Assembly (NCBI GenBank): GCA_025331565.1
Contig: JAFREQ010000061.1
Span: 1,889,501-1,953,500 of the forward strand
Source of the DNA: Holacanthus passer
Taxonomy: Eukaryota; Chordata; Actinopteri; Pomacanthidae
Length of the DNA: 64,000 nt
Direction of reading: 5' to 3'
The position numbers and the translations under genes were made by a program. Below are positions 38,869 through 50,100 of this stretch, piece after piece. Within the stretch, counting starts at the first letter, position 1, and every line of letters starts with the position of its first letter. Below the pieces are notes generated by a model that saw only the letters and a program-made list of their open reading frames with translations, did no database searches and had not been told where the DNA came from.

Positions 38869-40716
38869 CTCCTGTCATCAAGGTACAGACTGTTTAAATA
38901 GTATCTGAATAATTTTTCTCGAAGACCTTGCTGATCAACTCCAGATAGCACACACTTTCCCCTCTTTATGATCGAGCCCTTATCAGCCATTATTTATGGA
39001 GCTCTCATTGTGCTTGCTGGATGATGGAACAAGCTGGTTACCTTGGCTTTTTGGACTCCGATACAGGTGAAGGGCAGTTAGTTTCCTCTGAGGTTTTTGC
39101 TATCAGCTGAAGACTGTGTGAGAGGATAATAAAAGCATTTGTGATGGAGATAGGAGGATCCTCAAATATCTGCGATACCATTAGATTATCTCTTTTATCA
39201 GGAAGGTGACAAATCACAACAGCTGGATGTTTTGACACTTAAGATGTTCAGCAGGAGCAAACCTTTTGTATCGATGTTTGGTTTGTACTGAGCAGTTGTT
39301 CCAGCAATGTGACACTAAATCAAACTGCTCATCCTCCTCCACAACATTTAGTATGATCATGTAAACCGGCTCTTTTCACTGCGCTCATCTGGCACATGTG
39401 CCCTGCAACTGTTCGGCTATTATACAATCCTGAACAGTTTCAGTCCACTTCCATCAACACAGCCCTTGTTTACGAGCCTGACTTTCTCTGCACGGTGTTC
39501 CTATTTGGGTTTCATCTAGATGAGGGATTTCATGATGAAACTCAAACACAAGAGCATGATGTGTGTGACAGACTGCTGACATGGTGTGAAGCGGTACTGA
39601 AATCAACATTAAGAGCAAGCTGAAATTTGATACTTTTACACTGCTGAGATTGATCAACATTGACCTTTAAACTTTGAGTGAATACACAGAGCTGATCCCT
39701 CAGAATCAAAAAAAGAAAAAAGGTAATGTTTGAATCAGACCAGCTTCCCATGACTTCCTCTTAATGTTGACTTAACACAGACCCTCCTTCCCTTTATCTC
39801 TCATTAGTCAGTGCCAGTTACGATGACATATGCAGGAGTCACTAGCCTCAGTGTCACTGTCCTTCATTCTTCATCCATTGATCAACAACTCTCAGGTTCA
39901 TAACCCCCAACCTTTGGCTAAACGGTGGATGAGTCACGAGACGTCTAGTTGGGTAGGCAGGGAATTGTTGGGGAGTCGGCAGTTAATAAAAAGCAGCGAC
40001 CATTACAGACGTTTTTAACAGCACAAACTTTATGTTGCCACGAAAGGCGAGCACAGATATAATTTATGACATTAATTATGGCTTTGTTCCACTGGGTCCA
40101 GGTAAGCCCTAACAGTGACACACCTTAATATACTGGAGCCATAATAATATTAATAACACCTGTGCTTCTCCTGCTATGAAATGTTACATGATAAAAAAAA
40201 GACGTGATTTATGCTGACTGACTGATATAAACTGACCCTTTTCACAATTGTATCAAAGCAGGGTAAACAAACCGGAAACTAATAAAATCCATAATCAAAC
40301 AGAAAGTTTAATGTAGGTATTCACATGACAATAAATCCAACATGACCTCAAAACTACTGTCAATTTCAGCTGCAGCTGTGCTGAAAAAGCTACATACAGT
40401 CTGTTAGTTTGAGCTGCTCTTTTATTACTTTTGGCACCGTATTCTGCTCGACTCACTGGACATTAAGGTGTGGATGTAACATTAGAAGCTGCCTTGGAAC
40501 TGTGTCATTGAATCAGGCCATTGATTCATCAGTGTTCATTCTGACAGTTGTGATTACACACCGATCCCACACCCAGCAGGAGACACACCTGGCGTCAGCA
40601 TCATCACGTAGAGAAAAGTGTCTTGATTTGGTCAATTTTGTGGATAAAAACCGGACATGCTTTGAAAGACTTTGAGAAATCTTAAATGTCAAACAGAAAC
40701 CTTAGGGAATCGTCAA
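38869..40716. other. Intergenic DNA between the duplication and nono
   Basis: About 1.85 kb of AT-rich sequence. Only short, random-looking open frames are present. No RNA gene, clear repeat family or conserved protein was recognised. Confidence 0.5.
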
Positions 40717-40722
40717 TTTATT
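40717..40722 (-). terminator. Poly(A) signal of nono
   Basis: AATAAA on the minus strand, about 260 bases past the nono stop codon, giving a short AT-rich 3' UTR. Confidence 0.55.
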
Positions 40723-40980
40723 CCAAAAAAGTCAACATATCCAGGACATAAACATTTTCTATCCCTATATGAAAAATACATTAAGATGAAAAATAAAGTA
40801 AAACACATGGCTCATTGGGAGAGTTATGACATTTTAGTACTAAAAACATAACTCAAAAGTACAAATAAAAAGTAAAAAAAAACAAAACATGCCATCAGTT
40901 GTCGACGTTTAAAAAGTAACACTCACTACCTCAAATTTAAAATACAGTGAGTATGAAAAGGGGAAAAATAGATGTGCGGT

Positions 40981-42303
40981 TCAAAATCTGCGCTGCTTGT
41001 TAGGTCCATAGTCTCCAGGCCCGGGGAGGCCTCTGGGGAAGCCACCCTGGCCCCCAGGCATGTTGTTGTTTCCTGGCCCCGGCATCATTGGAGCATTCTC
41101 AGCAGCCATGCCGGGGGTACCAGCAGGACCAGAATTGCCACCCAGTGAGTTTCTGTTCATGGGCATGCCGTGATTGCCCATATGCATCCTCATGTCTTGC
41201 TCTCTATTTTCAGAGAAGTTGCCCCTGAAGCCCTCCTGCTGCCTCTTCATCATCTCCTCATTGCGCATCCTCATCTCCTCCTCTCTCCTCCGGCGTTCCT
41301 CCTCCTGTCGGAGCTCGGCCTGTTTCCTCTTCTGCACCTCCTGGCTGTGCAGCTCCTCCATCCTCCTCAGCTCCTCCTGCCGCCTCAGCAGGTCCTGCCT
41401 CATCAGCATCACCTGATGCTCGTGTCTGGCCGCCTCCATCTCGGCCTCCAGCTTCTCCTGGGCCTCCTTCATGTTGCGGTCCACCATCTCGTACTGCTGC
41501 TTCTCCATCTCCATCAGGGCCTTCCAACGCATGGCGTACTCGTACTCGAAGGAGCCTGGCTGGGCGAACCGCGGTGGCTGCTCACGCTCTTTGTGATACT
41601 GCTGGTTTTTGTTTATGAGCTTTTCTGAGAGTCCCTCCTCTTCATCGAACTGCTCCATAGGTTCCACTGTGATGGGTCGAGGGAAGGCTGTGAGAAGATA
41701 GGCACCATCACTACACTTATCCAGAGCCTTCCTTGCAGCTGGTTTTGAGGTGTACTCCACAATCCCCTTCCCTGTGGGCCTCCCCCGGTCGTCCACTATG
41801 ACCACAGCTCTCTCTATCTGACCGAAGACGGCGAAGGCCTCCTCCAGCAGCTCGTTGGACACAAACTCTGGCAAGTTTTTCACAGTTAAAGCAGCCCCGT
41901 GTGTGGCAAACCTCACCCGTATGGGCCTGCCTCTGAACGGGGTGTCATCCAGCTCGGCTCGGGCGATCTCTGCGATGATCCGGGTCTCCAGCCGGATGAA
42001 GCCGAAGCCTCTTTCCTTGTTGATGAAGATCTCGTTGGCTTTGCCGTACTTGGCGAACAGCTTCTCCAGATCCTCCTCGGTGACTCCGGTGGGGAGGTTT
42101 CCCACAAACAGCCTGCTCCGCTGGGTGAAGGTTTTCTCCCCGGGCTTCCTGAAGCTCTGCAGGTCCAGGGTTAAGGCCTCGTTGGGGTTGCTCTGCTCGC
42201 TGGGCTCCGGCTGCTGCCCGTTCGTGTTGGTCCCTCCGGGTTTCTTCTGGTCCCCCTGGCGGTTGGGGCCGTGGTTCTGCTGGGGGCCTCTGTTTCCTTG
42301 CAT
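40981..42303 (-). CDS. nono: NONO-type DBHS RNA/DNA-binding protein, single exon
   Basis: An uninterrupted 440-codon frame. DBHS proteins (NONO, SFPQ, PSPC1) are nuclear paraspeckle proteins that dimerise and act in transcription, splicing, RNA retention and DNA repair. Seen in order: a Gln/Gly/Asn-rich N-terminus (1-45); FRKPGEKTFTQRSRLFVGNL opening RRM1 (about 64-136) with RNP1-type RGFGFIRL; RRM2 (about 138-219) with KGIVEY; the NOPS linker (about 220-270) with HKEREQPPRFAQPGSFEYEY; a long charged coiled coil (about 270-375); and a Gly/Met/Pro tail ending NKQRRF. The length is close to human NONO (471 aa), and the N-terminus and short tail fit NONO. Some residues (RFATHGAALTVKNL, EPMEQFDEEEGL) also occur in PSPC1, so the choice of paralogue is likely rather than certain. 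No intron interrupts the frame, which is unusual for this family. Transcription diverges from pold2. Confidence 0.85.
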   Translation of the reverse strand: MQGNRGPQQNHGPNRQGDQKKPGGTNTNGQQPEPSEQSNPNEALTLDLQSFRKPGEKTFTQRSRLFVGNLPTGVTEEDLEKLFAKYGKANEIFINKERGFGFIRLETRIIAEIARAELDDTPFRGRPIRVRFATHGAALTVKNLPEFVSNELLEEAFAVFGQIERAVVIVDDRGRPTGKGIVEYTSKPAARKALDKCSDGAYLLTAFPRPITVEPMEQFDEEEGLSEKLINKNQQYHKEREQPPRFAQPGSFEYEYAMRWKALMEMEKQQYEMVDRNMKEAQEKLEAEMEAARHEHQVMLMRQDLLRRQEELRRMEELHSQEVQKRKQAELRQEEERRRREEEMRMRNEEMMKRQQEGFRGNFSENREQDMRMHMGNHGMPMNRNSLGGNSGPAGTPGMAAENAPMMPGPGNNNMPGGQGGFPRGLPGPGDYGPNKQRRF

Positions 42304-42630
42304 CTTTTTTTTGCGACAGAATCAAACACGAGTCGACGAATCGCTCGATAAAAGACGCAAACTGTTAGCAGACAGTGGCGCACAAAGAGCTGCAAAGATG
42401 GCGAAGCTGCCGCGGCGCTATTGTGACCTCGATTCAGAGCGACTCGTGACGTAGATTGTGCGCGACGGTGCGAGAAAAAATAAAGTAGACCGAACAAAGC
42501 TTTTATAAAATCATATATTGTATATATCGTTATCTACTAATTTTCTTTTAAATATGATGTAAGTCATTTTCGCTAAGGTTTATGTCACTTTAGATTTTTG
42601 TGTTCTCCAATTTCTTATAGTTGTCCAGGT

Positions 42631-42640
42631 TCTCGCGAGA
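42631..42640. promoter_or_regulatory. TCTCGCGAGA palindrome (BANP-type element)
   Basis: An exact palindrome identical to the one at 5761-5770 in the rictor promoter. It lies upstream of the presumed pold2 exon 1 and about 330 bases from the nono start. Confidence 0.75.
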
Positions 42641-42684
42641 ACACGAGCTCTCGTCTTGAAAAAACAGTTACGTCAAACGGGTGA

Positions 42685-42695
42685 TTTCGCGGGAA
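42685..42695. promoter_or_regulatory. E2F-like site
   Basis: TTTCGCGGGAA closely matches the E2F consensus TTTSSCGC-type site. It sits 45 bases after the palindrome and just ahead of, or within, pold2 exon 1. E2F control is expected for a replication polymerase subunit. Confidence 0.55.
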
Positions 42696-42954
42696 TCGTC
42701 TGTTTTGGTCGCCGGAGGAATAAAATCGGCGAAATCTGAAAATATAACTTCATATCTGATTTAAGACTGATAGCAGCTGAAGCTCCACATTCCCTCCTCC
42801 AAGGTGAGCCAGTTAAATCTGTTACGATAGCGATATCCTCAAAGACAGTCGGCGTGTTTTGAAGAGCTCAGGCAGCACGAGCTGTCATTAAGGCTAGTTT
42901 AGGCTAAAACCTTTGACATGCTAGCTTGTTAAAACAGCAACCAAGTCTTTCATT

Positions 42955-43193
42955 TAGTTTCATAAAGGAAGCAAAGGAGGTTAATATCGTTAACAACAAT
43001 GAATTAATAACTCACGACAGACGTGAAAGCTCCGCTACTTACTCAAACTCAATTTATGGAAAACACACTTTCACTGCACTGTTTTTATCTGACAGCTAAA
43101 ACTGAGAAGAAGGTTTTAAATAGAAATATGACAGCTCATAAAACATGACTGATAAAACCTAGATACAGGTAGATATTCCAGTTGTTTTGTTTG

Positions 43194-43284
<91 letters not shown>

Positions 43285-43560
43285 TTTAACACCAAAAGGT
43301 AAATTGACCACATTTCACAAGAAGTACATTTGCATTTCATATTTGTTGGCACCCACAGCTAATAATACTGTTTTACTTGCAAGTAAGAATGTATTCTATT
43401 TTTATGCAATGCATATTGCAATGTATGTAATAATTGTAAAATACTGATAATGAGACAGAAACGTTTGCTCAATTAAATGATCTGCACTGATAGTAGTTAA
43501 CATTTTCCTTGTCAAATTGCATAAAGTATGAATATAAACATGGGTGTTATTTGCGATGTC
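42955..43560 (+). repeat. Third copy (C) of the duplicated segment, in pold2 intron 1
   Basis: This segment matches parts of copies A and B in the same order. Around 42958-43060 it resembles 38240-38340 (AACAAAGGAGGTCAATG against AGCAAAGGAGGTTAATA). Around 43065-43190 it resembles 36105-36240 (GACAGCTAAAACTGA, then GGTTTTAAAT). Around 43325-43550 it resembles 36365-36540 (TTAAATGATCTGCACTGATAG). A long (CT)n(GT)n microsatellite interrupts it. Confidence 0.75.
43194..43284. repeat. (CT)n-(GT)n compound microsatellite
   Basis: About 50 bases of CT repeats (43194-43244), followed by about 40 bases of GT repeats with one interruption. It lies in pold2 intron 1, inside repeat copy C, and is likely to be highly variable in length. 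Confidence 0.95.
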
Positions 43561-43653
43561 ATTTCATAAACGTGCATGATAGCCTACAGTGTATGAATAA
43601 CAAAGTAGATTCATTTCTACTAAACTCTCCCCTCCCTCTGCTTCAGGTCAATC

Positions 43654-46344
43654 ATGTTCTCAGACCTGAGCACCCAGAAGGAGGGCTCCTCTCTGCTCTG
43701 CCGGCCTGCCTCCGAGGACCAGGACCCGGTGTTTGAGAGGATGACGCTGGCCTATAGTCCGTGCTCCGAGCGCTACAAAGTCGGGGAGAGGAGTTTCAGT
43801 CGCCAGTATGCTCATATTTATGCAGCACGACTCATGGAGATGAGGCCGTTGCTCTCAGAGAGAGCCCAGCAGAAGTGGGGTAAACTGAGCACATTGTTTT
43901 ATCTTTGACTCTTAAAGCATTTGAATTTTGTTTCCATGTCATTTCTAATCTCTTTGTCTTTTTCTGTCTCCACTAGGATCAGATGTACCTATCAGGAAGC
44001 TGTGTGATCTTCAGACAGGGGAGCAGTGTTGCATTGTGGGAACCTTGTTTAAGCGTATGGACTTGCAACCGTCTATCTTGAGAGAGATCAGTGATGAGGT
44101 TGGTAGTCATATTAAATTCACCAACTGACCCCTTGCATCTCAGACAAAATGAAATTAGCAGCTGGCAGGTGTCATGCATCTCTTGCTTTTTCTGTCACCC
44201 TCAGCACAACCTGCTGCCCCAACCTGCACGGGCCAAATACATCAGTGAAACAGATGAGCTGATTCTGGAAGATGAGCTGCAAAGGATCAAACTGGAGGGC
44301 AAAATTGACAGAGACAAGTGTGTCACAGGTCAGAATTTTCTTGAGGTCAAGACACTGTGAAGGATCTTAGTATCACATCATTAAATGATCTTGTTGTTGC
44401 ATCAGTCAGATACAGCTGTGATCATGTCTCTCTTGCCATGGCATCTCTTCTCTTACAGGTAGTGTTATTGCAATATATGGAGCTGAGAGGAATGATGGAA
44501 AGTTCACAGTTGAGGACTTTTGCATGGCTGATCTTCCCCTGCAGACACCAAGACCTGCCCTCAGCTCTGACAGGTAAACACACACACATACACAGCTAAG
44601 ATAGAAATTCCCAGACTTTTGTGGTGATGGATTCTAATGCTGTTGTCTGTCATCATCCAGGTTTGTGCTCCTGGCCTCAGGACTTGGTCTTGGCAGTAGT
44701 CGTGCAGACAGCATGCTGGGGTTACAGCTGCTGATTGACATGGTAACTGGTCAGCTCAGTGACAAGGTGGAGCAGAGCGGGGCAGCGACAATTTCCAGGG
44801 TCCTACTGGCTGGAAATCTCCTGAGCCAAAGTACACAGGACAAGGATGCATCAACTAAGGTAGCCGGAACTGGTCTATCATGGATTTATATATGGTATCT
44901 CTCATCGGATTTACTCTCTCAGAAAAGAAGCAAACGTGAACTGGCTCACTTAAAAACATTCAAATACCTGTTTTACCCTCTGTGTGTTTAGCCCAAGTAC
45001 CTCACCAAGAAGACTCAGGCTGGCAGCGTGGAGGCCATTCGTCTGCTAGATGAGCTGTTGCTTCAGCTGGTGGTGAGTCTGCCTCCCCCTCTAAGCGTGT
45101 GCACATGCATTTTTTATTTTATTTTGTGCAACATAACAATATATACAATTAGTTTATATACTCTTGTACACCATCAGATCTTTCACTATATTGTTTACAC
45201 TATGGTGACGATGTCTTCAATATCTCTGATGAGTTCATCCATAAACAGTTTCTTACTTGATTTTCCAGAACATGTACTAAATGATGTGATGTAACTGTAT
45301 GTAACTATGTAAATGTATACATATAAAGTGATAGTGACACATAGATTGTATCTATGTCAAACACACCTATGAAATCATTATGAACTAACAAAAAGTGATA
45401 ATATAGATGTAATTGTCACTGTGTTACTGGCTCCTGCTGTTCTAGACCTCACTTCCAGTGGATGTAATGCCAGGCCAGTATGACCCCACCAACTACACCC
45501 TCCCACAGCAGCCTCTCCACCGCTGTATGTTCCCCTTGTCTTCGGTCTACCCCACACTGAATTTGGCCTCCAATCCATACCAATCTAACATTGATGGAGT
45601 CAGGTGAGCAATAAAAGGCACAGTCACCATCTTCCATTTTGCATTGAATCCCAAGCAAGAATGCAGATGTTTAGGTGTTTGTGTGTGTTTTCATGAAGGT
45701 TCCTGGGCACATCAGGCCAGAATGTCAGTGACATCCAGAGGTACAGCAGCATGGACAGTCACCTGGAAATACTGGAGGAAACACTACGGCTCCGACACCT
45801 GGCCCCTACAGCACCTGATACTCTCGGTTAGTCAGATAGTCAATACTGAATAACTGACAAACTTTCTGGCTGATATCTGTTCATATTATTCACACTGATT
45901 TCTGTGCATTTTGTGTCAGGTTGTTACCCATTTTACCAAAGAGACCCTTTCATCTTGGAAGAGTGTCCCCATGTTTACTTCAGTGGCAATGCTCCAACCT
46001 TTGAGTCCAAGCTCATCAAAGGTCAGTATGTGGTGTCTTTGTCCATGTACACATAAGAAATGTGTTGGATGATCACTGTGGTCTTTCTTTAGACTCCGGA
46101 TGGACAAAATATTTACATTATTTTTGTCTGTTTTCCTCCTTACTCATGTTCCAATCTGTTTTTTCTTCTTTTCTTCCTGCCAGGTCCTGATGGCCAGGTA
46201 GTCCTTTTGGTTACTATTCCAGACTTCAGCAGCACCCAAACAGCATGTCTGATCAATTTACGTACTCTTGAATGTGAGCCAGTCAGCTTCTCAGCTTTCT
46301 CCGCTGACGATGATGAAGAAAGTGAGATGAACATCAGCCACTGA
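43654..46344 (+). CDS. pold2: DNA polymerase delta subunit 2 (p50)
   Basis: Coding exons: 43654-43879, 43977-44098, 44205-44328, 44459-44573, 44661-44859, 44992-45072, 45446-45603, 45699-45826, 45920-46021, 46184-46344. The total is 471 aa (human 469), preceded by a non-coding exon ending at 42803. POLD2 is the non-catalytic B-subunit that bridges POLD1 to POLD3 in the lagging-strand replicase and also serves polymerase zeta. The N-terminal part carries the OB fold (GSVIAIYGAERNDGKFTVED). The C-terminal part is the inactive phosphodiesterase-like fold (LLASGLGLGSS, MPGQYDPTNYTLPQQPLH, FLGTSGQNVSDI, CPHVYFSGNAP). The start FSDLSTQKEGS follows the acceptor by seven bases. pold2 diverges from nono and converges on aebp1; POLD2 and AEBP1 are also neighbours in human 7p13. 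Confidence 0.97.
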
Positions 46345-46574
46345 CATCCATATCCACACACAACATGCTGACATTTCACGGACACTATTGATACATATTC
46401 AGACTATTGTCTCCTGACCACAGACTAATCACATCAGCATTGAACCAAGAATCACAGTCCTTGTTGCTTATGTTGCCCAGTGTCATAAAGGTCAATGAAT
46501 TGCTGTTAACCAGAAATCAGTGTTCACAAAGGTGTTTAAAAAAAGACAAGACAAGCATTGTGTATTAACGAGTG

Positions 46575-46580
46575 TTTATT
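46575..46580 (-). terminator. Probable poly(A) signal of aebp1
   Basis: AATAAA on the minus strand, about 530 bases beyond the aebp1 stop codon. Confidence 0.5.
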
Positions 46581-46790
46581 TGAAAAATAACTCTTCTACC
46601 CCAACAGTGTCTGAGGAAACATGACAGAAGAAACTTGTCTCCTCTGACTCTCTGTTACCAACTTTGAAAGAATGATTTTAAACCTTTAGTGACTGATCAT
46701 ACTGTAAAAAATACTTCTGCCGTGTTTGGACAGTGTAAATAATTAAACTCTGGTGAAGAAAAATGTAGTGACTTGTTAATGTGCGTCCAC

Positions 46791-46796
46791 AATAAA
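46791..46796 (+). terminator. Probable poly(A) signal of pold2
   Basis: AATAAA followed by an A-run, about 450 bases beyond the pold2 stop codon. A second candidate lies near 46839. Confidence 0.5.
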
Positions 46797-47111
46797 AAAA
46801 CCTTTTCATGAAGCAAAAAGCATTCATAACAAAGACTGAATAAAAAGTTAGAGAAATGTAATGTGAACCGTCAAACTGAATTATGGTTAATTAACAGGGT
46901 CAGTTTCAGTGAAGAGGCATTTTGTTGAGTAATACATACACAATCTTCATATAATTATATAGTTAATATTCTGTACATTGCCATTGCTTATGTACAAAGA
47001 CAGGATTCCACGTTTGACTCTTTGTAAACCTGCTCAAAGTACAACATGGCAATGAGAACTACAAGTAGGAGAGGACAGTTGCATGTTTACTGAATCGTGT
47101 GTGTGTTTAGT

Positions 47112-50100
47112 TTAATAGTCATCAATCTTGTACTCATAGTTATAATCCAGGATGGAGTCTGTGAAGCCGCCAGGCGTTGAGGACTGTCCCTCCCCTATCA
47201 CCCATGAGTCGTACCAGGACGTGGTGGTCTCTGGCGTTGTGGGAATTGTGGTTGTTGTTGGGGGTAACGTTGTTGTCGTTGGCGCCGTCGTTGATCTTAA
47301 CCTCATTAATCTCCGTTGGCGAAGGCGACGGATACGAGCTATCCTGAGCCTCCTCTGCCTTTCAGCGCTGATTTGTGAATTCTGTGAATAACCACTATTG
47401 CCATTAACCACACGCCTGTTGCTGTTCACCACTGCAGGGTACTGCACTCTGCTGTTGCTGTAGCTGAGTCGAATTGGCTTGTTGCCATGCAGGGCCATGA
47501 TCTGCAGAGAGATGAAGAAAGACACTTTACTCAGTTCTAGATAGACACACATCGAGGGCGAGGTTTGTCAGGATGGCAGTGCCTTACCTGTTTAATGCGG
47601 TCCCAGTTGGATTTGGCCAGGTTGAAGCTGCAGGCGGTCGCCCCTGACTGGTAACCCACCACACAGAGTTTGGTCACAGGGGAGAAGCCCTCAGCTCGAG
47701 CCGTCACACGGTACTCCCCCGGGTTCAGCAGCCGCCAGTAGTCCCCTGTTGATGCTACAGTCACAAAGAATAGACAGACCTTTTGTTTTATGCTATACTG
47801 TGTTTCAAAGCACCTGAGTTAAAACATATGAGACTCAAGAAGGTGAAGAGAGGAAGTCTTTCAGCAGACCTGTAGTGACATCATGGTTTATCCCCTCTAC
47901 AGACACAGTGGCATTTGCAATGGCGTTCCCCTGCTGGTCCTTCACAATGCCCCTGATGCCACGATGCACCTACATAGAGATGGGAATCGTTTAAGGGGAG
48001 GCACGAAACTAGTTGCAAGTTCTCTTGTTACCATGACAGTGACATTTTAACATACATACAAACAGCTGAGGCTGATGGGAATGGAATCATTTTGCAGGTA
48101 TTTAGTCATAGAGAAAGTAACATTTTGAACTGATGGTGGCATTAGATGAAAATCCAGGGTATCAACAAAGTCCTTTAGGGTCCATTGTACCAGATTTAAT
48201 AGTTGGAGTCTTCCTTAGAGCCACTTTTAATTAAATAATGTTGGAAGTTAAGTGCACTTCTTCACTATGTTCAGTATAATGTTCTCAAACTCTTTCCAAA
48301 CATGGTTCTGTCACATGTTATGTGATCGTGTGCGACTGACCTGCTCCATGAAGATGAGCATCGCTTCTCTGTTCTTCTCCCACTCATTCGCCAACTCGCT
48401 CTGATGAGGGAACTTGTCACATCCCAGGAATATGGACAGCTCAAAGCAGTTGGTGTGCAGGTAGCTGAAATCATTCATACCTAGAGGGGGTTGAACACAC
48501 ACAAACACACATTAACCTTTGTGATCTACCAGAGGACAGTTCTTCCACCATCCCATACTGTTTCTCTGGTGCTAACAACATATTGAACTTCTCAGAAACA
48601 TTTCAAGTATTAGACAGTTTCTCTCCACCAAATGTTTGGAAACTGCTCTCTGGCATCAGTAAAAAATTCCTGTCTCGTCTCCAGTTCATCCAAAACTCTA
48701 TTGCCAGGATTTGGACTCTCACTTCCACTGGCTACCTGTTGCATCAGAATTGATTTCCAGGCTATTATTGATTACATATCAGCTCTTTTATTGCCCCATG
48801 TCCCCTCTCGCACCCTGAGATCCTCAGAGGCGTCGTTCCTTGTTCCAAGGTCCAGATTACTACATACAGGTGATAGAGCGTTTGCTTTAGGGCTCTTAGA
48901 CTTTGGAAGGACCTGCTCGAGGAGATCAGGTCTGTAAACTCTGCCTTGTCTTTAAAAGCCACTTTTTAAAAAGTGCTTTTCAGTGATTTCATTTGTTTTT
49001 AATGACACTTTATTTCCTTTATAATGTGTTTTTATGGCTTTTAGTTTGTTTTATTCTCTTTTTTTTTAATTAAATGTTTGTTTTTTTTCCAAAACACTTT
49101 GTGACTATGTTTTAAAAGGTTGTTACATAGATACATTTAGTATTTTTATTATCAACCTCAGAGCCTGCACTGCACATCTTGTCCACCAGGGTGTGTTATA
49201 AATACATGAAGAAAGTTAAAATACCTGCAGAACATATGATGAACCCCTGGCCTGTACTTACTTCCTGTGATTGGCTTCCATTTGGCCCGGTTGACGAGGC
49301 CGTGCCCCCCTGCGGGAGTGTCTCCGTGGCAGGAGCCGCGGAAGTTGTGGGTCATGGTCAGGTGCGTGGAGGCGTAGGAGACGGCCAGCCACCTGAAGAG
49401 GGACTCGTCTGCAATCACACGAGGCTCCTCCTCGGGCTCGGCGTACTGGTATCCGGCGCTTCTTCCTCTGTCATCCTCCTCCTCCTCCTGTCTGTGGCCG
49501 TAACCTTGGTTGTAACTGTGGTCGTAGCCGTGGTCGTGGTCGTAGCCGTGATCGTAGCCGTGATTGTACCCGTGGTCGTAGCCTTGACCCCTCCACTCCT
49601 CCTCTGGCTCTGCGTATCCCCGACCCCTCCAGTCTTCCTCTGGCTCCTCGTGGTAGCCCCTTCCCCACTCTGTCACATCGAAACCTTCTTCTTCATACCT
49701 GTAAGAAATTATTCTATTTAATAATTTTACATGTTTGTAACTGAGAGGTTCATGGAGAGCTATGCAGGAGAAAGGAGGAGTATGTATAAGTGTGAAGAAG
49801 GGAAACGACAACAGAAGGCAAAAAGTCGTACTGTCTCTTCTTGCGGCTGTGAGCTTTCTGGCTCTCGGCTGGCTTGTTGAGACGTAAGCTGTCATAAGGA
49901 TAGGCCACAATTGTCTCCCCGCCCTGGAAGTTTGCACCCAGCACAAATGGATTGCTTTGCATCCAGGTGATTATGGCCCTGGTTTCCACAGCGATCTGGA
50001 ACAAAAACAGGAAGATCAGGATCAAACAAAAAACCCAGTATATCCTCATTTTTGTTTACTGAGTAGACCACAACCACCTTTATACTAAAACACACACTTT

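Larger units (their letters stand above)
42304..42803. promoter_or_regulatory. Bidirectional nono/pold2 promoter with pold2 exon 1
   Basis: About 0.5 kb separates the nono start codon from the donor site ending the presumed non-coding first exon of pold2 (CCTCCTCCAAG then GTGAGC, ending at 42803). The region has several CpGs, a TGACGT half-CRE near 42447, a TCTCGCGAGA palindrome and an E2F-like site, and no obvious TATA box at either gene. This layout is typical of divergent housekeeping promoters. Confidence 0.65.
46345..47111. other. Overlapping 3' ends of pold2 and aebp1
   Basis: The only clear pold2 AATAAA after the stop codon is at 46791-46796. The best aebp1 signal (minus-strand AATAAA) is at 46575-46580. 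If both are used, the two 3' UTRs overlap by roughly 220 bases. No other gene is present. Confidence 0.55.

Noticed and set aside
40409..40675. 88-codon + strand open frame near the nono 3' end
   Set aside because: Unrecognised composition and no splice or promoter context. Treated as chance.
41170..41628. 152-codon Leu/His-rich + strand open frame
   Set aside because: It is the antisense shadow of the charged coiled coil of nono.
48632..48937. 101-codon + strand open frame in an aebp1 intron
   Set aside because: It is the decayed tail of a LINE reverse transcriptase, not a host gene.
49179..49721. 180-codon + strand open frame rich in Val
   Set aside because: It is the antisense shadow of the HGYD-repeat exon of aebp1.
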